Notes: a model not told the origin generated them from the sequence alone. Positions 23,535 through 33,802 are shown, counted from the stretch's first letter. The stretch is DNA of 64,000 nt from an uncultured Lysobacter sp. (GCA_946480055.1 CAMLID010000007.1:27843-91842), one strand, 5' to 3'. Numbers and translations are program-made.

Positions 23535-25130
23535 ATGCCGACCTTCCCCGCCCCCGTCGCCCAAGACAGCCTGCCGCACTGGCGGGTCTGCGAGCAGGCG
23601 CGCCTGAGCCGCGACCCGCGCTTCGACGGCCTGTTCTTCACCGCCGTGACCAGCACCCGGATCTATTGCCGGCCGGTCTGCCCGGCTCCCGCGGCCAAGC
23701 GCGAGAACGTCCTCTACTACGGCAACGCCGCGGCCGCCGAAGCCGCTGGCTTCCGCCCCTGCTTGCGCTGCCGCCCCGAACTCTCGCCCAGCGACGGCGC
23801 CTGGCGCCGTGGCGACGCCGCGGTCGCGCGCGCGCTCAAGCTGATCGACCAGGGCCTGCTCGCCGAGCATCCGCTGTCGGCGCTGGCCGAACGCGTCGGC
23901 CTGGGCGAGCGGCAATTGCGGCGCTTGTTCGTGGAGCGCCTGGGCGCGGCGCCGATCGGCGTGCACGGCACCCGCCGCCTGCTGTTCGCCAAACAACTGC
24001 TGACCGAAACCGCTTTGCCGATCACCGAGGTCGCGATGGCCGCCGGCTTCGGCAGCCTGCGCCGCTTCAACGCCACCTTCCTGGAGGCCTATCGCATGGC
24101 CCCGCGCGATCTGCGCCGGCGTCCGAACGAGAACGCCACCGCCGGCGACGACACCCTGACTTTGCGCCTGGGGTACCGGCCGCCGTACGACTTCGCGGCG
24201 ATGCTCGACTTCCTGCGCGGCCGTGCCCTGCCCGGCGTCGAGAGCGTCGACGAACACAGCTACGCGCGCGTGATCGGCCCGATCGAACGGCCGGGCTGGC
24301 TGCGCGTGAGCGCCTGGCCCGGCGGCGAGCACGCGCTGAAGCTGGAACTGCACGGACCGGCGCCATCGCGGCTGCTGGAGATCATCAACCGCCTGCGCCG
24401 CATGTTCGATCTGGATGCCGATCCGAACGCGATCGCCGACGCGCTGTCGGTGGACCCGCGTTTGCGGCCGCTGCTGAAGCGACGTCCGGGCCTGCGCCTG
24501 CCCAGCGGCTGGGACGGCTTCGAAATAGCGGTGCGCGCGATCCTCGGCCAGCAGGTCAGCGTCGCCGCCGCGCGCACCCTGGCCACGCGCACCGCGCAAC
24601 GCTACGGGCAGGCCCTGCCGCAGTCGTTCGCGCCGGGCCTGGAGCACCTGTTCCCGACTCCCGACGCCCTGGCCGACGCCGACCTCACCGAGATCGGCCT
24701 GACCCGCGCGCGCGCCGCGACCGTACGCACGGTCGCGCGCGCCCTGCTCGACGGCAGCGTCGACAGCGGCGTGGGTTTCGGCGCCGAACGCACCCTGGAC
24801 GAATTCGCCGCGCGCTGGGTCGCGCTGCCCGGCATCGGCCCGTGGACCGCGCACTACATCGCGATGCGCGCGCTCGGCCATCCCGACGCCTTCCCCGCCG
24901 ACGACCTGGTGCTGCAGAAGGCGGTGCCCGAAGACGGCAGCCGCATGACCGCGAAAGCCCTGACCGCACGCGCCGAAAGCTGGCGGCCGTGGCGCGCCTA
25001 TGCGGTGATCCACCTGTGGCGCGATTCGATGAGCGCCGCCAAACCGGTTGCCGCGGCCGCCGCGCCGCGCAAGCGCAGAAGCGCCGCCGCCCGCGCTCGC
25101 GACGCCGAACTCAGGACCGACGTCGAATGA
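23535..25130 (+). CDS. alkA: Ada-AlkA fusion: methyl sensor/activator joined to 3-methyladenine DNA glycosylase
   Basis: A 531-aa alkylation-response protein. Residues 20-85 form the Ada zinc domain with Cys45, Cys49, Cys76 and Cys79, the same spacing as Ada Cys38/42/69/72; Cys45 would accept the methyl group from phosphotriesters. Residues 92-190 hold an AraC-type DNA-binding domain (ITEVAMAAGFGSLRRFNATF). Residues 205-500 form AlkA: the N domain, then the HhH-GPD core LPGIGPWTAHY (431-441) with catalytic Asp457. It removes 3-methyladenine and should also activate transcription. The ATG at 23535 has a TAGCCT box 7 nt upstream; ATG 23484 is an alternative. It is coupled to ogt through a 21-codon ORF. 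Confidence 0.93.
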   Translation: MPTFPAPVAQDSLPHWRVCEQARLSRDPRFDGLFFTAVTSTRIYCRPVCPAPAAKRENVLYYGNAAAAEAAGFRPCLRCRPELSPSDGAWRRGDAAVARALKLIDQGLLAEHPLSALAERVGLGERQLRRLFVERLGAAPIGVHGTRRLLFAKQLLTETALPITEVAMAAGFGSLRRFNATFLEAYRMAPRDLRRRPNENATAGDDTLTLRLGYRPPYDFAAMLDFLRGRALPGVESVDEHSYARVIGPIERPGWLRVSAWPGGEHALKLELHGPAPSRLLEIINRLRRMFDLDADPNAIADALSVDPRLRPLLKRRPGLRLPSGWDGFEIAVRAILGQQVSVAAARTLATRTAQRYGQALPQSFAPGLEHLFPTPDALADADLTEIGLTRARAATVRTVARALLDGSVDSGVGFGAERTLDEFAARWVALPGIGPWTAHYIAMRALGHPDAFPADDLVLQKAVPEDGSRMTAKALTARAESWRPWRAYAVIHLWRDSMSAAKPVAAAAAPRKRRSAAARARDAELRTDVE

Positions 25131-25188
25131 GCCGCAAGCGCCAGTCACTGCAGGCCGCCGCGTCGCTCGCCATCGCGAGGAACTCCGC

Positions 25189-25192
<4 letters not shown>
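25127..25192 (+). CDS. 21-codon ORF coupling alkA to ogt
   Basis: An ORF (MSRKRQSLQA... SA) whose ATG overlaps the alkA stop (ATGA at 25127-25130) and whose TGA overlaps the ogt ATG (ATGA at 25189-25192). This arrangement lets ribosomes terminate and reinitiate from one gene to the next. The peptide is basic and helical but otherwise featureless; it may matter only as a translational bridge. A chance overlap cannot be excluded. Confidence 0.45.
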
Positions 25193-25719
<527 letters not shown>

Positions 25720-25744
25720 GATCCACCCCGCCATTCGGCCTTGT

Positions 25745-25938
25745 GTAGGAGCGGCGCAAGCCGCGACCGTGATCCACGGCGGCCCGCGCAAAGCGGTTCG
25801 CAGTCGGTCCCCAGCACGCTGCGGGCGGAGTAGCGCCGTAATCGAAATGATGTGGTCGCGGCTTACGCTGCTCCTACCCCAAATCGACTGCGACCGCGCC
25901 GTAGGATGCGGTGAGCGCAGCGAACCGCATCATCGCGA
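25745..25938. repeat. Inverted REP pair plus a GTAGGATGCGGT element
   Basis: GTAGGAGCGGCGCAAGCCGC on the plus strand (25745-25772) faces an inverted copy at 25851-25880. A GTAGGATGCGGT-family palindrome follows at 25901-25938. The whole ogt-hutF gap is filled with these; no gene is visible. Confidence 0.75.
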
Positions 25939-25976
25939 CGACCAGCCTCCCTTACCGCCCGCCGCAACACGTCGCC

Positions 25977-27329
25977 TCAAACCGACTCGAGCAAGTCGTG
26001 CATCGCCCGCCGATACCCCGCCGCGACCGCCTCGCGATCGCGATGCCGGCCCTCGGCGACGACGCGGCGGCCACCGACCCAGGTCTCGCGCACCGCGCCG
26101 CGGTTGCCGCTGAACATCCAGCGATCGAGCGCATCCTCGTCGCACGCGCCCGCGAACAGCGGCGCATCCGAATCCAGCACCAGCGCATCGGCGTACTCGC
26201 CGACCGCGAGCGTGCCGATCGCATGCCCGGTCGACGCCGCGGCGCTGGCCGCGACATCGCGCATCAGGGTGTCGCCGACGCTGGGCGAATCCGCATCCAC
26301 CGCGATGTTGCGCCGACGCGTGATCAGACGCTGGCCGTACTCCAGCCAGCGCAGCTCCTCGATCGGCGATACCGAAATATGCGAATCCGAACCCACGCCC
26401 CAGCGCCCGCCCGCATCCAGGTAGTCGCGCAAGGGGAACAGGCCGTCGCCAAGATTGGCCTCGGTGGTGGTGCAGATCGCCACGGTCGCGCCGCTGCGCG
26501 CGATCGCGCGCGTCTCCTCGTCGTCGAGGTGGGTGGCATGGACCAGGGTCCAACGTTCGTCGACGGCGGCATGGTCGAACAGCCAACGCACCGGCCGCGC
26601 CTTGCGCACCGCCAGGCAATCCTCGACCTCGGCGACCTGCTCGGCGATGTGGATGTGCACGCGGCTGTCGGGAGGCAGAGCGGCGAGAGTGTCGGACATC
26701 CCCTGCGGCGGCACCGCGCGCAGGCTGTGCAGCGAGCAACCGATGCGCACGCCGTGATCGGTGTCGCCGCGCAGGCGCTGCAACAGGGTCAGATAGTCCT
26801 CGACCTGATGGCCGAAGCGGCGCTGGCGTTCGCTCAGCGGCCGCTCGTCGAAACCGCCGGTCATGTACAGCACCGGCAGCAGGGTCAGGCGGATGCCGGT
26901 GTCGCGCGCGGCGGCGATCAGCGCACGCGACATCGCCGCCGGATCCTCATAGGGACGGCCGTCGGGCGCGTGATGCAGGTAATGGAATTCGCAGACCGTG
27001 GTGTAGCCGGCCTCCAGCATTTCGACGTACAGCTGCGAGGCCACCGCGTACAGGGTCTCGGGCGTGAAGCGCGAGGCGAAGCGGTACATGGTCTCGCGCC
27101 AGGTCCAGAAACTGTCGCGCGGATCGGTCTGGCGTTCGGCCATGCCCGCCATCGCGCGCTGGAACGCATGCGAATGCAGGTTGGCGATGCCGGGCACGAT
27201 GCGCTGCGCGCTGCCGGTGGGCTGGGCGCCGTCGAGGGCGAGGATGCGGCCATCGTCGTCGAGGCGCAATCCGGTGTCGTGGCGCCAGCCGGCGGGGGTC
27301 CAGAGCGTAGTCGCGTCGAGATTCTCCAT
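25977..27329 (-). CDS. hutF: Formimidoylglutamate deiminase
   Basis: A 450-aa amidohydrolase that deiminates N-formimino-L-glutamate to N-formyl-L-glutamate in the five-step histidine pathway. Zinc ligands are in NLHSHAF (residues about 50-56), HIHIAEQ (near 225), LVHATHLD and VGSDSH. The VCEFHYLHHAPDGRPY stretch is typical of HutF rather than of other deaminases. It diverges from hutI, 152 bp away. A TAGAAT box lies 7 nt before the ATG with no Shine-Dalgarno sequence, so translation is probably leaderless. Confidence 0.93.
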   Translation of the reverse strand: MENLDATTLWTPAGWRHDTGLRLDDDGRILALDGAQPTGSAQRIVPGIANLHSHAFQRAMAGMAERQTDPRDSFWTWRETMYRFASRFTPETLYAVASQLYVEMLEAGYTTVCEFHYLHHAPDGRPYEDPAAMSRALIAAARDTGIRLTLLPVLYMTGGFDERPLSERQRRFGHQVEDYLTLLQRLRGDTDHGVRIGCSLHSLRAVPPQGMSDTLAALPPDSRVHIHIAEQVAEVEDCLAVRKARPVRWLFDHAAVDERWTLVHATHLDDEETRAIARSGATVAICTTTEANLGDGLFPLRDYLDAGGRWGVGSDSHISVSPIEELRWLEYGQRLITRRRNIAVDADSPSVGDTLMRDVAASAAASTGHAIGTLAVGEYADALVLDSDAPLFAGACDEDALDRWMFSGNRGAVRETWVGGRRVVAEGRHRDREAVAAGYRRAMHDLLESV

Positions 27330-27481
27330 GCCGCGGATTCTACAGACCCGTTGCGCTCGCGTGCCCTGCGCACGCCCGCGCTCGGTGCGTGCGCGCTCGG
27401 GAACACCGCATCGGCGAACCTGTCGCAACGCGCTGGCTCCTGCGTCCTCCGGCGCTGGGGCGGCTCCGTTAGAATCGGCCC

Positions 27482-28750
27482 ATGAGCCGCCCCGACCCCA
27501 ACGCCGCGTCCGCCGGCGACGTACTGACACCGCAGGACCTGCCGCTGGACGGCCTGATCGTCGGCGTCTCGCTGGCGACGCTGGATTCGGCCGACGGCTA
27601 CGGCGAGATCGCCGACGCCGCACTGGGCTGGCGCGACGGCATCCTGCGTTACGTCGGCTCGCGCTCGGACCTGCCCGGCGACCCGGCCACGCTGGCGGCG
27701 CAGGTGATCGTCGCCGAGGGCTGGATCACTCCCGGCCTGGTCGATTGCCACACCCACCTGGTGTTTGCCGGCGACCGCGCGCGCGAGTTCGAGCTGCGCC
27801 TGCAGGGCGCGAGCTACGAAGAGATCGCGCGCAGCGGCGGCGGCATCGTCTCGACCGTGCGCGCCACCCGCGCCGCCGACGAAGACGAACTGCTGCGCCA
27901 GTCGCTGCTGCGCGCGCAGTCCCTGGTCGGCGATGGCGCGACCACGCTGGAGATCAAGTCCGGCTACGGCCTGGACTACGACAACGAGCGCAAGATGCTG
28001 CGCGTCGCGCGCCGCATCGGCGAGATCCTGGGCGTCGGCGTGCGCACCACCTACCTCGGCGCGCACGCCTTGCCGCCCGAATTCGCCGGCCGCGCCGACG
28101 ACTACATCGCCGCGGTCTGCGCTTGGATGCGGCCGCTGCACGAAGAAGGCCTGATCGATGCGGTCGACGCGTTCTGCGAAGGCATCGGCTTCAGTCCGGC
28201 GCAGACCCGGCGCGTGTTCGAAACCGCGCGCGCGCTGGGGCTGCCGGTCAAGCTGCACGCCGACCAGCTCAGCGATCTCGGCGGCGCGGCGCTGGCGGCC
28301 GAGTTCTCGGGCCTGTCGGCCGACCACGTCGAGTACACGTCCGAATCCAGCGTGCGCGCCATGGCCGAACACGGCACGGTCGCGGTGCTGCTGCCCGGCG
28401 CCTTCCACGTGCTGCGCGAAACCCGCTTGCCGCCGCTGGACGCGTTCCGCGAGCATGGCGTGGCGATGGCCGTGGCCACCGATTGCAACCCCGGCACCTC
28501 GCCCCTGCAGTCGCTGCGTCAGGCGATGCAGCTGGCCTGCACGCATTTCCGCCTGACCCCGCTGGAAGCCCTGCGCGGCGCGACCACCCACGCCGCGCGC
28601 GCGCTGGGTTGCGCCGACCGCGGCGTGCTGCGGGTCGGCGCGCGCGCCGACTTCGTGCGCTGGCGCATCGGCCATCCGGCCGAGCTGTGCTACTGGCTGG
28701 GCGGCGCGCTCGCAGGCGACGTCTACGCCGGCGGCCGCCGCGTCGCCTGA
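27482..28750 (+). CDS. hutI: Imidazolonepropionase
   Basis: A 422-aa amidohydrolase that opens the ring of 4-imidazolone-5-propionate to give formiminoglutamate. Metal ligands are in [13 protein letters not shown] (residues about 84-96); [29 protein letters not shown] and [10 protein letters not shown] follow at the family positions. Length is normal. A TAGAAT box ends 6 nt before the ATG without a ribosome site. Convergent regulation with the divergent hutF is likely. The dipeptidase gene follows after 48 bp and may be co-transcribed. Confidence 0.95.
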   Translation: MSRPDPNAASAGDVLTPQDLPLDGLIVGVSLATLDSADGYGEIADAALGWRDGILRYVGSRSDLPGDPATLAAQVIVAEGWITPGLVDCHTHLVFAGDRAREFELRLQGASYEEIARSGGGIVSTVRATRAADEDELLRQSLLRAQSLVGDGATTLEIKSGYGLDYDNERKMLRVARRIGEILGVGVRTTYLGAHALPPEFAGRADDYIAAVCAWMRPLHEEGLIDAVDAFCEGIGFSPAQTRRVFETARALGLPVKLHADQLSDLGGAALAAEFSGLSADHVEYTSESSVRAMAEHGTVAVLLPGAFHVLRETRLPPLDAFREHGVAMAVATDCNPGTSPLQSLRQAMQLACTHFRLTPLEALRGATTHAARALGCADRGVLRVGARADFVRWRIGHPAELCYWLGGALAGDVYAGGRRVA

Positions 28751-28798
28751 CCATCGCCAATCCATCGCGCTCCCTCCCAACCGCACGAGGCTTCCCGC

Positions 28799-30013
28799 AT
28801 GCGTTCCCTGCTCGCCGTCGCCTGTACCCTCGCCCTGTTCGCAGGCGCCGCATGTGCCGACGAGGCCCTGAGCCCGGCACAGAAGCTCGCCCGCTCCGCG
28901 GTCATCGTCGATACTCATATCGACGCGCCGACCGAATTGCTCAAGCATTGGAACGACCTCGGCGTGGATTCGCCCAAGGTCGAGTTCGACTACCCGCGCG
29001 CGCGCCAGGGCGGCCTGGACGTGGCCTTCATGTCGATCTACACCTCGCCCGATCAGGACGCGGCCGGCACTGCTTGGCAGGTCGCCAGCACCCAGATCGA
29101 CGCGGTCGAGGCCATGGTCGGGCGGCACCCGGACAAGTTCGCGATCCTGCGCTCGCCCGCCGACTACGCGCGCCAGATCGACGGCGGCCGCGTGCTGCTG
29201 GCGCTGGGCATGGAGAACGGCGCGCCGATCGGCGACGACCTCGCCCGCCTGCAGCAGTTCCACACCCGCGGCGTGCGCTACATCACTCTCGCCCACAGCC
29301 ACAGCAACCGCATCGCCGACGGCTCCTACAGCCTGGATCGGCCGTGGAAGGGCCTGAGTCCGTTCGGTCTCAAGGTGGTCGCGGAGATGAACCGCCTCGG
29401 CATCATGGTCGACGTCTCGCACCTGACCGACGACGCCACCCGCGCCGCGCTCGCCGCGAGCCGCGCACCGGTGATCGCCAGCCATTCCGGCCTGCGCCAT
29501 TTCACGCCCGACTTCGAGCGCAACCTCAGCGACGAGCTCGCCCAGGCCATCGCCAAGCAAGGCGGCGTGGTCCAGATCACTTTCGGCAACGCCTTCGTCG
29601 ATCCCAAGACCGCCGGCGAGACCACCGCCTATTTCCGCGCGCGTCCCGAATTCGACCGCGAGCAGGCCGCCGCGGCCGCGCGCGGCGAGAAGCCCAGGAC
29701 GGTCGAGGAATTCGACAAGGAATGGGAGCGCAACCATCCGCCGTTGGCGCATGCGGTCAAGATCGACGCGGTGCTGGACCAGATCGACTACGCGGTGAAA
29801 CTGATCGGCATCGACCACGTCGGCATCGGCTCGGACTTCGACGGCGTCAGCGGCGCGCTGCCCGAAGGTCTGCGCAGCGTCGCCGACTACCCGAACCTGA
29901 TCGCCGGACTGCAGGCGCGCGGTTACAAGGACGAGGACATCCGCAAGATCCTCGGCGAGAACCTGCTGCGGGTGTGGCGCGAGGTGGAGAAGGTTGCGAC
30001 GGCTGGGAAGTGA
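28799..30013 (+). CDS. Secreted membrane dipeptidase, M19 family
   Basis: A 404-aa zinc dipeptidase. Residues 1-20 form a signal peptide, so it acts in the periplasm or outside. The HxD pair is His40/Asp42 in VDTHIDAPTE. LGMENGAPI carries the bridging Glu; TLAHSHSN, DVSHL and ASHSGLRHF supply the other ligands; and HVGIGSDFDGV ends the active site. It cleaves a wide range of dipeptides. Placed 48 bp after hutI, it may feed histidine-containing dipeptides into that pathway (inference). Confidence 0.92.
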   Translation: MRSLLAVACTLALFAGAACADEALSPAQKLARSAVIVDTHIDAPTELLKHWNDLGVDSPKVEFDYPRARQGGLDVAFMSIYTSPDQDAAGTAWQVASTQIDAVEAMVGRHPDKFAILRSPADYARQIDGGRVLLALGMENGAPIGDDLARLQQFHTRGVRYITLAHSHSNRIADGSYSLDRPWKGLSPFGLKVVAEMNRLGIMVDVSHLTDDATRAALAASRAPVIASHSGLRHFTPDFERNLSDELAQAIAKQGGVVQITFGNAFVDPKTAGETTAYFRARPEFDREQAAAAARGEKPRTVEEFDKEWERNHPPLAHAVKIDAVLDQIDYAVKLIGIDHVGIGSDFDGVSGALPEGLRSVADYPNLIAGLQARGYKDEDIRKILGENLLRVWREVEKVATAGK

Positions 30014-30057
30014 GGCGATGGGCGATGACGCTCAGTGTGTAACGGCCCTCACCCCAA

Positions 30058-30081
30058 CCCTCTCCCGCGAGCGGGAGAGGG
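30058..30081. repeat. Palindrome CCCTCTCCCGC/GCGGGAGAGGG
   Basis: An 11-bp inverted repeat (30058-30068 and 30071-30081) just after the dipeptidase gene. The same type of intergenic palindrome is common in proteobacteria; it may act as a weak terminator but lacks a T run. Confidence 0.6.
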
Positions 30082-30159
30082 AGCCGGTCCGCGGGCGGGT
30101 CGAGATGCGCTGGTAGTCGCTGGCTGTATCGCTCATAGCCGCGAACGCCGCCATTGCAG

Positions 30160-30475
<316 letters not shown>

Positions 30476-30500
30476 TAACGAAACCAACGTCGAAACCGCA

Positions 30501-30677
30501 TTTCGCGGTCGCGGCTCGCGCCGCTCCTACCCCAAAGCGAGCAAGCGGAGCAGATCCGGCCGAGGGGCTGGCAATCGCGGCTTACGTCGCTCCCACAGAA
30601 GACAGAAGCGAACCGAAGCGAAGCCTTCGTCGGACAGGCGGAGTTCGCGGTCGCGGCTCACGCCGCTCCTACCCCAA
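30501..30677 (-). repeat. Array of three REP elements after repeat copy 2
   Basis: Palindromes at 30501-30533, 30571-30597 and 30643-30677, all in the same orientation. The spacers, for example GCGAAGCCTTCGTCGGACAG, resemble the corresponding spacer before the last copy in the 7231-7481 array. From 30678 to 30863 I see only the terminator of the Thx-like gene. Confidence 0.75.
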
Positions 30678-30814
30678 AGCGAGCGCGCAGCTGGCGCGGC
30701 CACGGGGGCAGCAACACACGAACCTGCGATTCGTCAGGGCGGCGTCCCCTCAATTTCAAGGAGGAGCCAAGAACGAGGGTGGACTCGACGGGAAGAACGC
30801 GTCGGCCCAAAAAC

Positions 30815-30841
30815 AAAAAACCCCGCCGAGGCGGGGTTTTT
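30815..30841 (-). terminator. Terminator of the Thx-like gene
   Basis: A-rich run, CCCCGC-CGAG-GCGGGG, T-rich run: a symmetric intrinsic terminator that ends the minus-strand Thx-like transcript (TTTTTTG) and could also act on plus-strand transcription. Confidence 0.9.
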
Positions 30842-30863
30842 GGCGCAGCGTCGGAACCGACGC

Positions 30864-31055
30864 TTACTCCTTGGCAGCAGCCTTCTTGGCCACGACCTTC
30901 TTAGCCGCCGGCGCCTTCGCAGCCGGGGCCTTCGCGGTCTTCTTCGCGGCCGGCGCGGCGGCGGTACCGGCGGCCTTGGTCACGGCCTTGCGGGCGTTGC
31001 CGTAGCTGGAGTTGTAGCGCTTGCCCTTGGCGGTCTTGCGGTCGCCTTTACCCAT
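30864..31055 (-). CDS. Thx-like small basic protein with histone-like Ala/Lys tail
   Basis: A 63-aa protein. Residues 1-22 (MGKGDRKTAKGKRYNSSYGN) match the pattern of the small 30S ribosomal protein Thx (MGKGDxKT..GK...G..G). The remaining 40 residues are an Ala/Lys/Pro tail with repeats such as AKAPAAKAPAAKKVVAKKAA, like histone H1-type proteins. It probably sits on the ribosome or binds RNA or DNA. The ribosome site AGGAGC is good and the terminator strong, so it looks well expressed. Thx in Thermus is only about 26 residues, so the tail is the odd part. Confidence 0.75.
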   Translation of the reverse strand: MGKGDRKTAKGKRYNSSYGNARKAVTKAAGTAAAPAAKKTAKAPAAKAPAAKKVVAKKAAAKE

Positions 31056-31193
31056 GGTCGTGCTCCTGAATTAGCGTTAGTGCGGTATGCGGTCGCGCGC
31101 CGGACGGGCGCGGTCGACGAACGATCGGGCCCGCGCGTCGCGCGCGAGGCTGCGAAGCCTAGCACAAGCGGCTTTCGGGGTCCTGACCTGGAC

Positions 31194-31604
31194 TCAGTGC
31201 GCGCAGCTGGCGTCGTGGACGTGGCCGTGGTTGAGGCGCAGGTTGGCCAGATGGGCCAGGCCGACCAGGGTTCCGCCCAGAGTCATCACGATCGCGTGCG
31301 GCACCACCGAATGGTGCAGCGGCGTGTACAGCACGCCCAGCCACAGCACCAGCAGACCCGGCGCCAGCAACGACAAGGCGCGCACGGCGTGGTGGCGTCG
31401 ATAACCCCAGGCCACGCTGAACACGCCCAGCAGGGTCGCGAACACGACGAAGGCCAGCTCGAAGCTGTCGTCGAACCAGCCGGCCACGCCCAGGGTGGGC
31501 AGGAGCGCGATCAGCAGCGGCAGCAGGGCGCAATGGATCGCGCACAACAGCGAGCCGAAGGCGCCGATGCGGTCGAGGAAGCTGCGGGGACGTAGGGGAG
31601 GCAT
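31194..31604 (-). CDS. MerC-domain membrane protein, probably zinc-linked
   Basis: A 136-aa membrane protein with four helices. The first, DRIGAFGSLLCAIHCALLPL, contains the Cys/His pair (CAIHC) typical of MerC-domain proteins. The C-terminus is His-rich (LNHGHVHDASCAH), suggesting metal binding. MerC proteins carry mercury in some operons, but here no mer genes are present. The gene diverges from a ZnuD-like receptor across a Zur box, so zinc is the likely metal. I chose the ATG at 31604; an in-frame TTG at 31619 is possible. Confidence 0.82.
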   Translation of the reverse strand: MPPLRPRSFLDRIGAFGSLLCAIHCALLPLLIALLPTLGVAGWFDDSFELAFVVFATLLGVFSVAWGYRRHHAVRALSLLAPGLLVLWLGVLYTPLHHSVVPHAIVMTLGGTLVGLAHLANLRLNHGHVHDASCAH

Positions 31605-31652
31605 CAGAAACGCGGACAAGGGGAGGATGACTTCTGGGAGGGTGCAATTCGT

Positions 31653-31675
31653 ATTTCGTTACTATATAACATTCC
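31653..31675. promoter_or_regulatory. Zur box between merC-like and znuD-like genes
   Basis: The core GTTACTATATAACATTCC matches the gammaproteobacterial Zur consensus half GTTATANTATAACATTTC at all but three positions. It lies in an AT-rich stretch 27 bp before the receptor ATG and 49 bp before the MerC-like start, so it can control both. A zur gene lies 4 kb away. Confidence 0.75.
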
Positions 31676-31701
31676 ACACCCTCCCGCCACAGCCCCAATC
31701 C

Positions 31702-33720
31702 ATGCCCTCCATGCTAGCCCGTCGCCCGCGCCGCAGCCTGCTCGCGATCGCCCTGACCCTCTCCCTGCCCCTGGCCGGCCCCGCCTTCGCACAGCAGGCC
31801 CCCGACAGCGACACCGCCAGCGACAAGCGCCACGACCAGCCCACCGACCTCGATTCGGTCGTGGTCACCGCCTCGCCGCTGCGCGCCAGCGCCGAAGACC
31901 TGGCCCAGCCGGTCGAAGTGCTGTCCGGCGAGAAGCTCGACGAAGCCCGCGGCGCGACCCTGGGCGAGACCATCGGCAAGCTGCCCGGCGTGCAGAGCTC
32001 CAACTTCGGCGCCGGCGTCGGCAGACCGATCATCCGCGGCCTAGAAGGCCCGCGCGTGGGCGTGCTGACCGGCGGCATGGCGACCCAGGACGTGTCCACG
32101 GTCAGCCAGGACCACAACGTCACCGTCGAACCATTCCTGGCCGACCAGATCGAAGTGCTGAAAGGCCCGGCCACCCTCCTCTACGGCAGCGGCGCGATCG
32201 GCGGCGTGGTCAACGTGGTCGATGGCCGCATCGCCGAGAAGCCGCTGGACGAAACCGTGTCCGGCCGCGCCGAGGTACGCCACGATACGGTCAACGACGG
32301 CTTCACCGGTATGGCCCGCGTCGATGCCATGGGCGCCGACGGCGCCTTGGTGCTGCACGCCGACGGCGTGTACCGCAATAACAAGGACTACCAGACTCCG
32401 CTGGGCCGGCAGCGCAACAGCTTCGTCGACACCAAGACCGGCGCGCTGGGCGCGTCGCTGGTCGGCGACCTGGGCTTCCTCGGCTTCTCGGCTTCGCGTT
32501 ACGAAGACAGCTACGGCAATCCGGGCGAGCCTGGCGACATCGCCGCCGGCGAGGCGGGCGTGCATCTGGAAATGAAGCAGAGCCGTCTGGAGAGCAAGGC
32601 CGGCATCAACCAGGACTTCGGCATCTTCAGCGGCCTGCGCGCCAGCGTCGCCCACACCGACTACGAACACATCGAATTCGAAGGCGAGGAAATCGGCACC
32701 CGCTTCATCAACGAAGCCACCGAAGGCCGTCTCGAATTGACCCACAAGCCCTTCGGCGGCTGGGTCGGCGCGTTCGGCCTGCAGGGCTACGACCGCAAGT
32801 TCGAGGCGATCGGCGAAGAGGCCTTCGTGCCGCGCACCCACACCAAGGCCTACGGCGCGTTCCTGACCGAGCAGAACGAATGGGATGCGCTGCAGGTCGA
32901 ACTGGGCGCGCGCGTCGACCGCATCGAGAGCAATCCCGCCACCGGCTTCAACCGCTCCTTCACTCCGGTCAGCCTGTCCGCCGGCGCGATCTGGAAGTTC
33001 AACGAGGCCTGGCGCCTGAGCCTGAACCTCGACCGCGCCGAACGCGCGCCGGCCGAGGAGGAACTGTTCGCCAACGGCCCGCACGTGGCTACGGCTTCGT
33101 TCGAGATCGGCGACGTGAACCTGGGCAAGGAACGCGCGAACCAGGCCGAGCTCGGCCTGCATTACCACGGCTCGCGCTTCGAGGCCAAAGTCTCGGCCTA
33201 CCAGACCAACTTCGACGGCTTCATCTACCTCACCGACACCGGCCTGATCGAGGACGACCTGCCGGTGCGCCAGTGGAGCCAGGCCGACGCGCGCTTCCGC
33301 GGCTTCGAAGCCGAAGCCATCGCGCACGTGTTCGACGGCGACGCCGGCAAGTTCGACGTGCGCGTGTTCGGCGACCGCGTCCGCGCCACCCTCGACCAGG
33401 GCGGCAACCTGCCGCGAATCGCGCCGAGCCGCTTCGGCGGCGAGCTGCGCTGGAACGCATCCTCGTGGCGCGCTTCGCTGGGCGCGACCCGCTACATGAA
33501 GCAGGACGACGTCGCGGTCGGCGAAACCCCGACCGACGGCTACACCCTGGTCGACGCCCATCTCGCCTACCACTGGGACACCGACCAACTGGGTTGGGAA
33601 CTGTTCCTGGACGGCACCAACCTCACCGACCAGGAAGCGCACGTGCACACGTCCTTCCTCAAGGACACGGTGGTGCTGCCGGGCCGCGGCGTGGCCTTCG
33701 GCGTGCGCATGTTCTTCTGA
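31702..33720 (+). CDS. ZnuD-like TonB-dependent receptor (zinc uptake)
   Basis: A 672-aa outer-membrane receptor: signal peptide residues 1-31 (ending AFAQ), plug about 45-165, then a 22-strand barrel ending in Phe (VRMFF). The plug stretch PIIRGLEGPRVGVLTGG, followed by MATQDVSTVSQDHNVTVEP and LADQIEVLKGPATLLYGSGA, is close to the ZnuD group; SPDH-type aspartate/histidine in this loop and acidic residues (EGEEIG) fit zinc binding. Energy comes from TonB-ExbBD. A Zur box in the promoter and a hairpin after the stop frame the gene. ATG 31711 is a minor alternative start. Confidence 0.9.
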   Translation: MPSMLARRPRRSLLAIALTLSLPLAGPAFAQQAPDSDTASDKRHDQPTDLDSVVVTASPLRASAEDLAQPVEVLSGEKLDEARGATLGETIGKLPGVQSSNFGAGVGRPIIRGLEGPRVGVLTGGMATQDVSTVSQDHNVTVEPFLADQIEVLKGPATLLYGSGAIGGVVNVVDGRIAEKPLDETVSGRAEVRHDTVNDGFTGMARVDAMGADGALVLHADGVYRNNKDYQTPLGRQRNSFVDTKTGALGASLVGDLGFLGFSASRYEDSYGNPGEPGDIAAGEAGVHLEMKQSRLESKAGINQDFGIFSGLRASVAHTDYEHIEFEGEEIGTRFINEATEGRLELTHKPFGGWVGAFGLQGYDRKFEAIGEEAFVPRTHTKAYGAFLTEQNEWDALQVELGARVDRIESNPATGFNRSFTPVSLSAGAIWKFNEAWRLSLNLDRAERAPAEEELFANGPHVATASFEIGDVNLGKERANQAELGLHYHGSRFEAKVSAYQTNFDGFIYLTDTGLIEDDLPVRQWSQADARFRGFEAEAIAHVFDGDAGKFDVRVFGDRVRATLDQGGNLPRIAPSRFGGELRWNASSWRASLGATRYMKQDDVAVGETPTDGYTLVDAHLAYHWDTDQLGWELFLDGTNLTDQEAHVHTSFLKDTVVLPGRGVAFGVRMFF

Positions 33721-33743
33721 GCCCTCCCCTAACGCCAGACCCG

Positions 33744-33767
33744 AGCGCCGGCCTTCGTGCCGGCGCT
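33744..33767 (+). terminator. Hairpin after the znuD-like gene
   Basis: AGCGCCGGC (33744-33752), loop CTTCGT, GCCGGCGCT (33759-33767). GC-rich stem with a weak T tract (TGCGGTT). Confidence 0.65.
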
Positions 33768-33783
33768 TGCGGTTGCGGTCGAA

Positions 33784-33795
33784 ATATGTGCATAT
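33784..33795. promoter_or_regulatory. MarR operator candidate
   Basis: ATATGTGCATAT, inverted arms ATATG/CATAT, lies 8 bp before the MarR ATG and overlaps a TATACA -10 candidate. This placement suits autorepression. Confidence 0.5.
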
Positions 33796-33802
33796 ACACC
33801 TA

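Noticed and set aside
31194..31604. MerC-like gene as part of a mercury resistance operon
   Set aside because: No merR, merT, merP or merA is nearby, while a Zur box and ZnuD-like receptor are directly adjacent.
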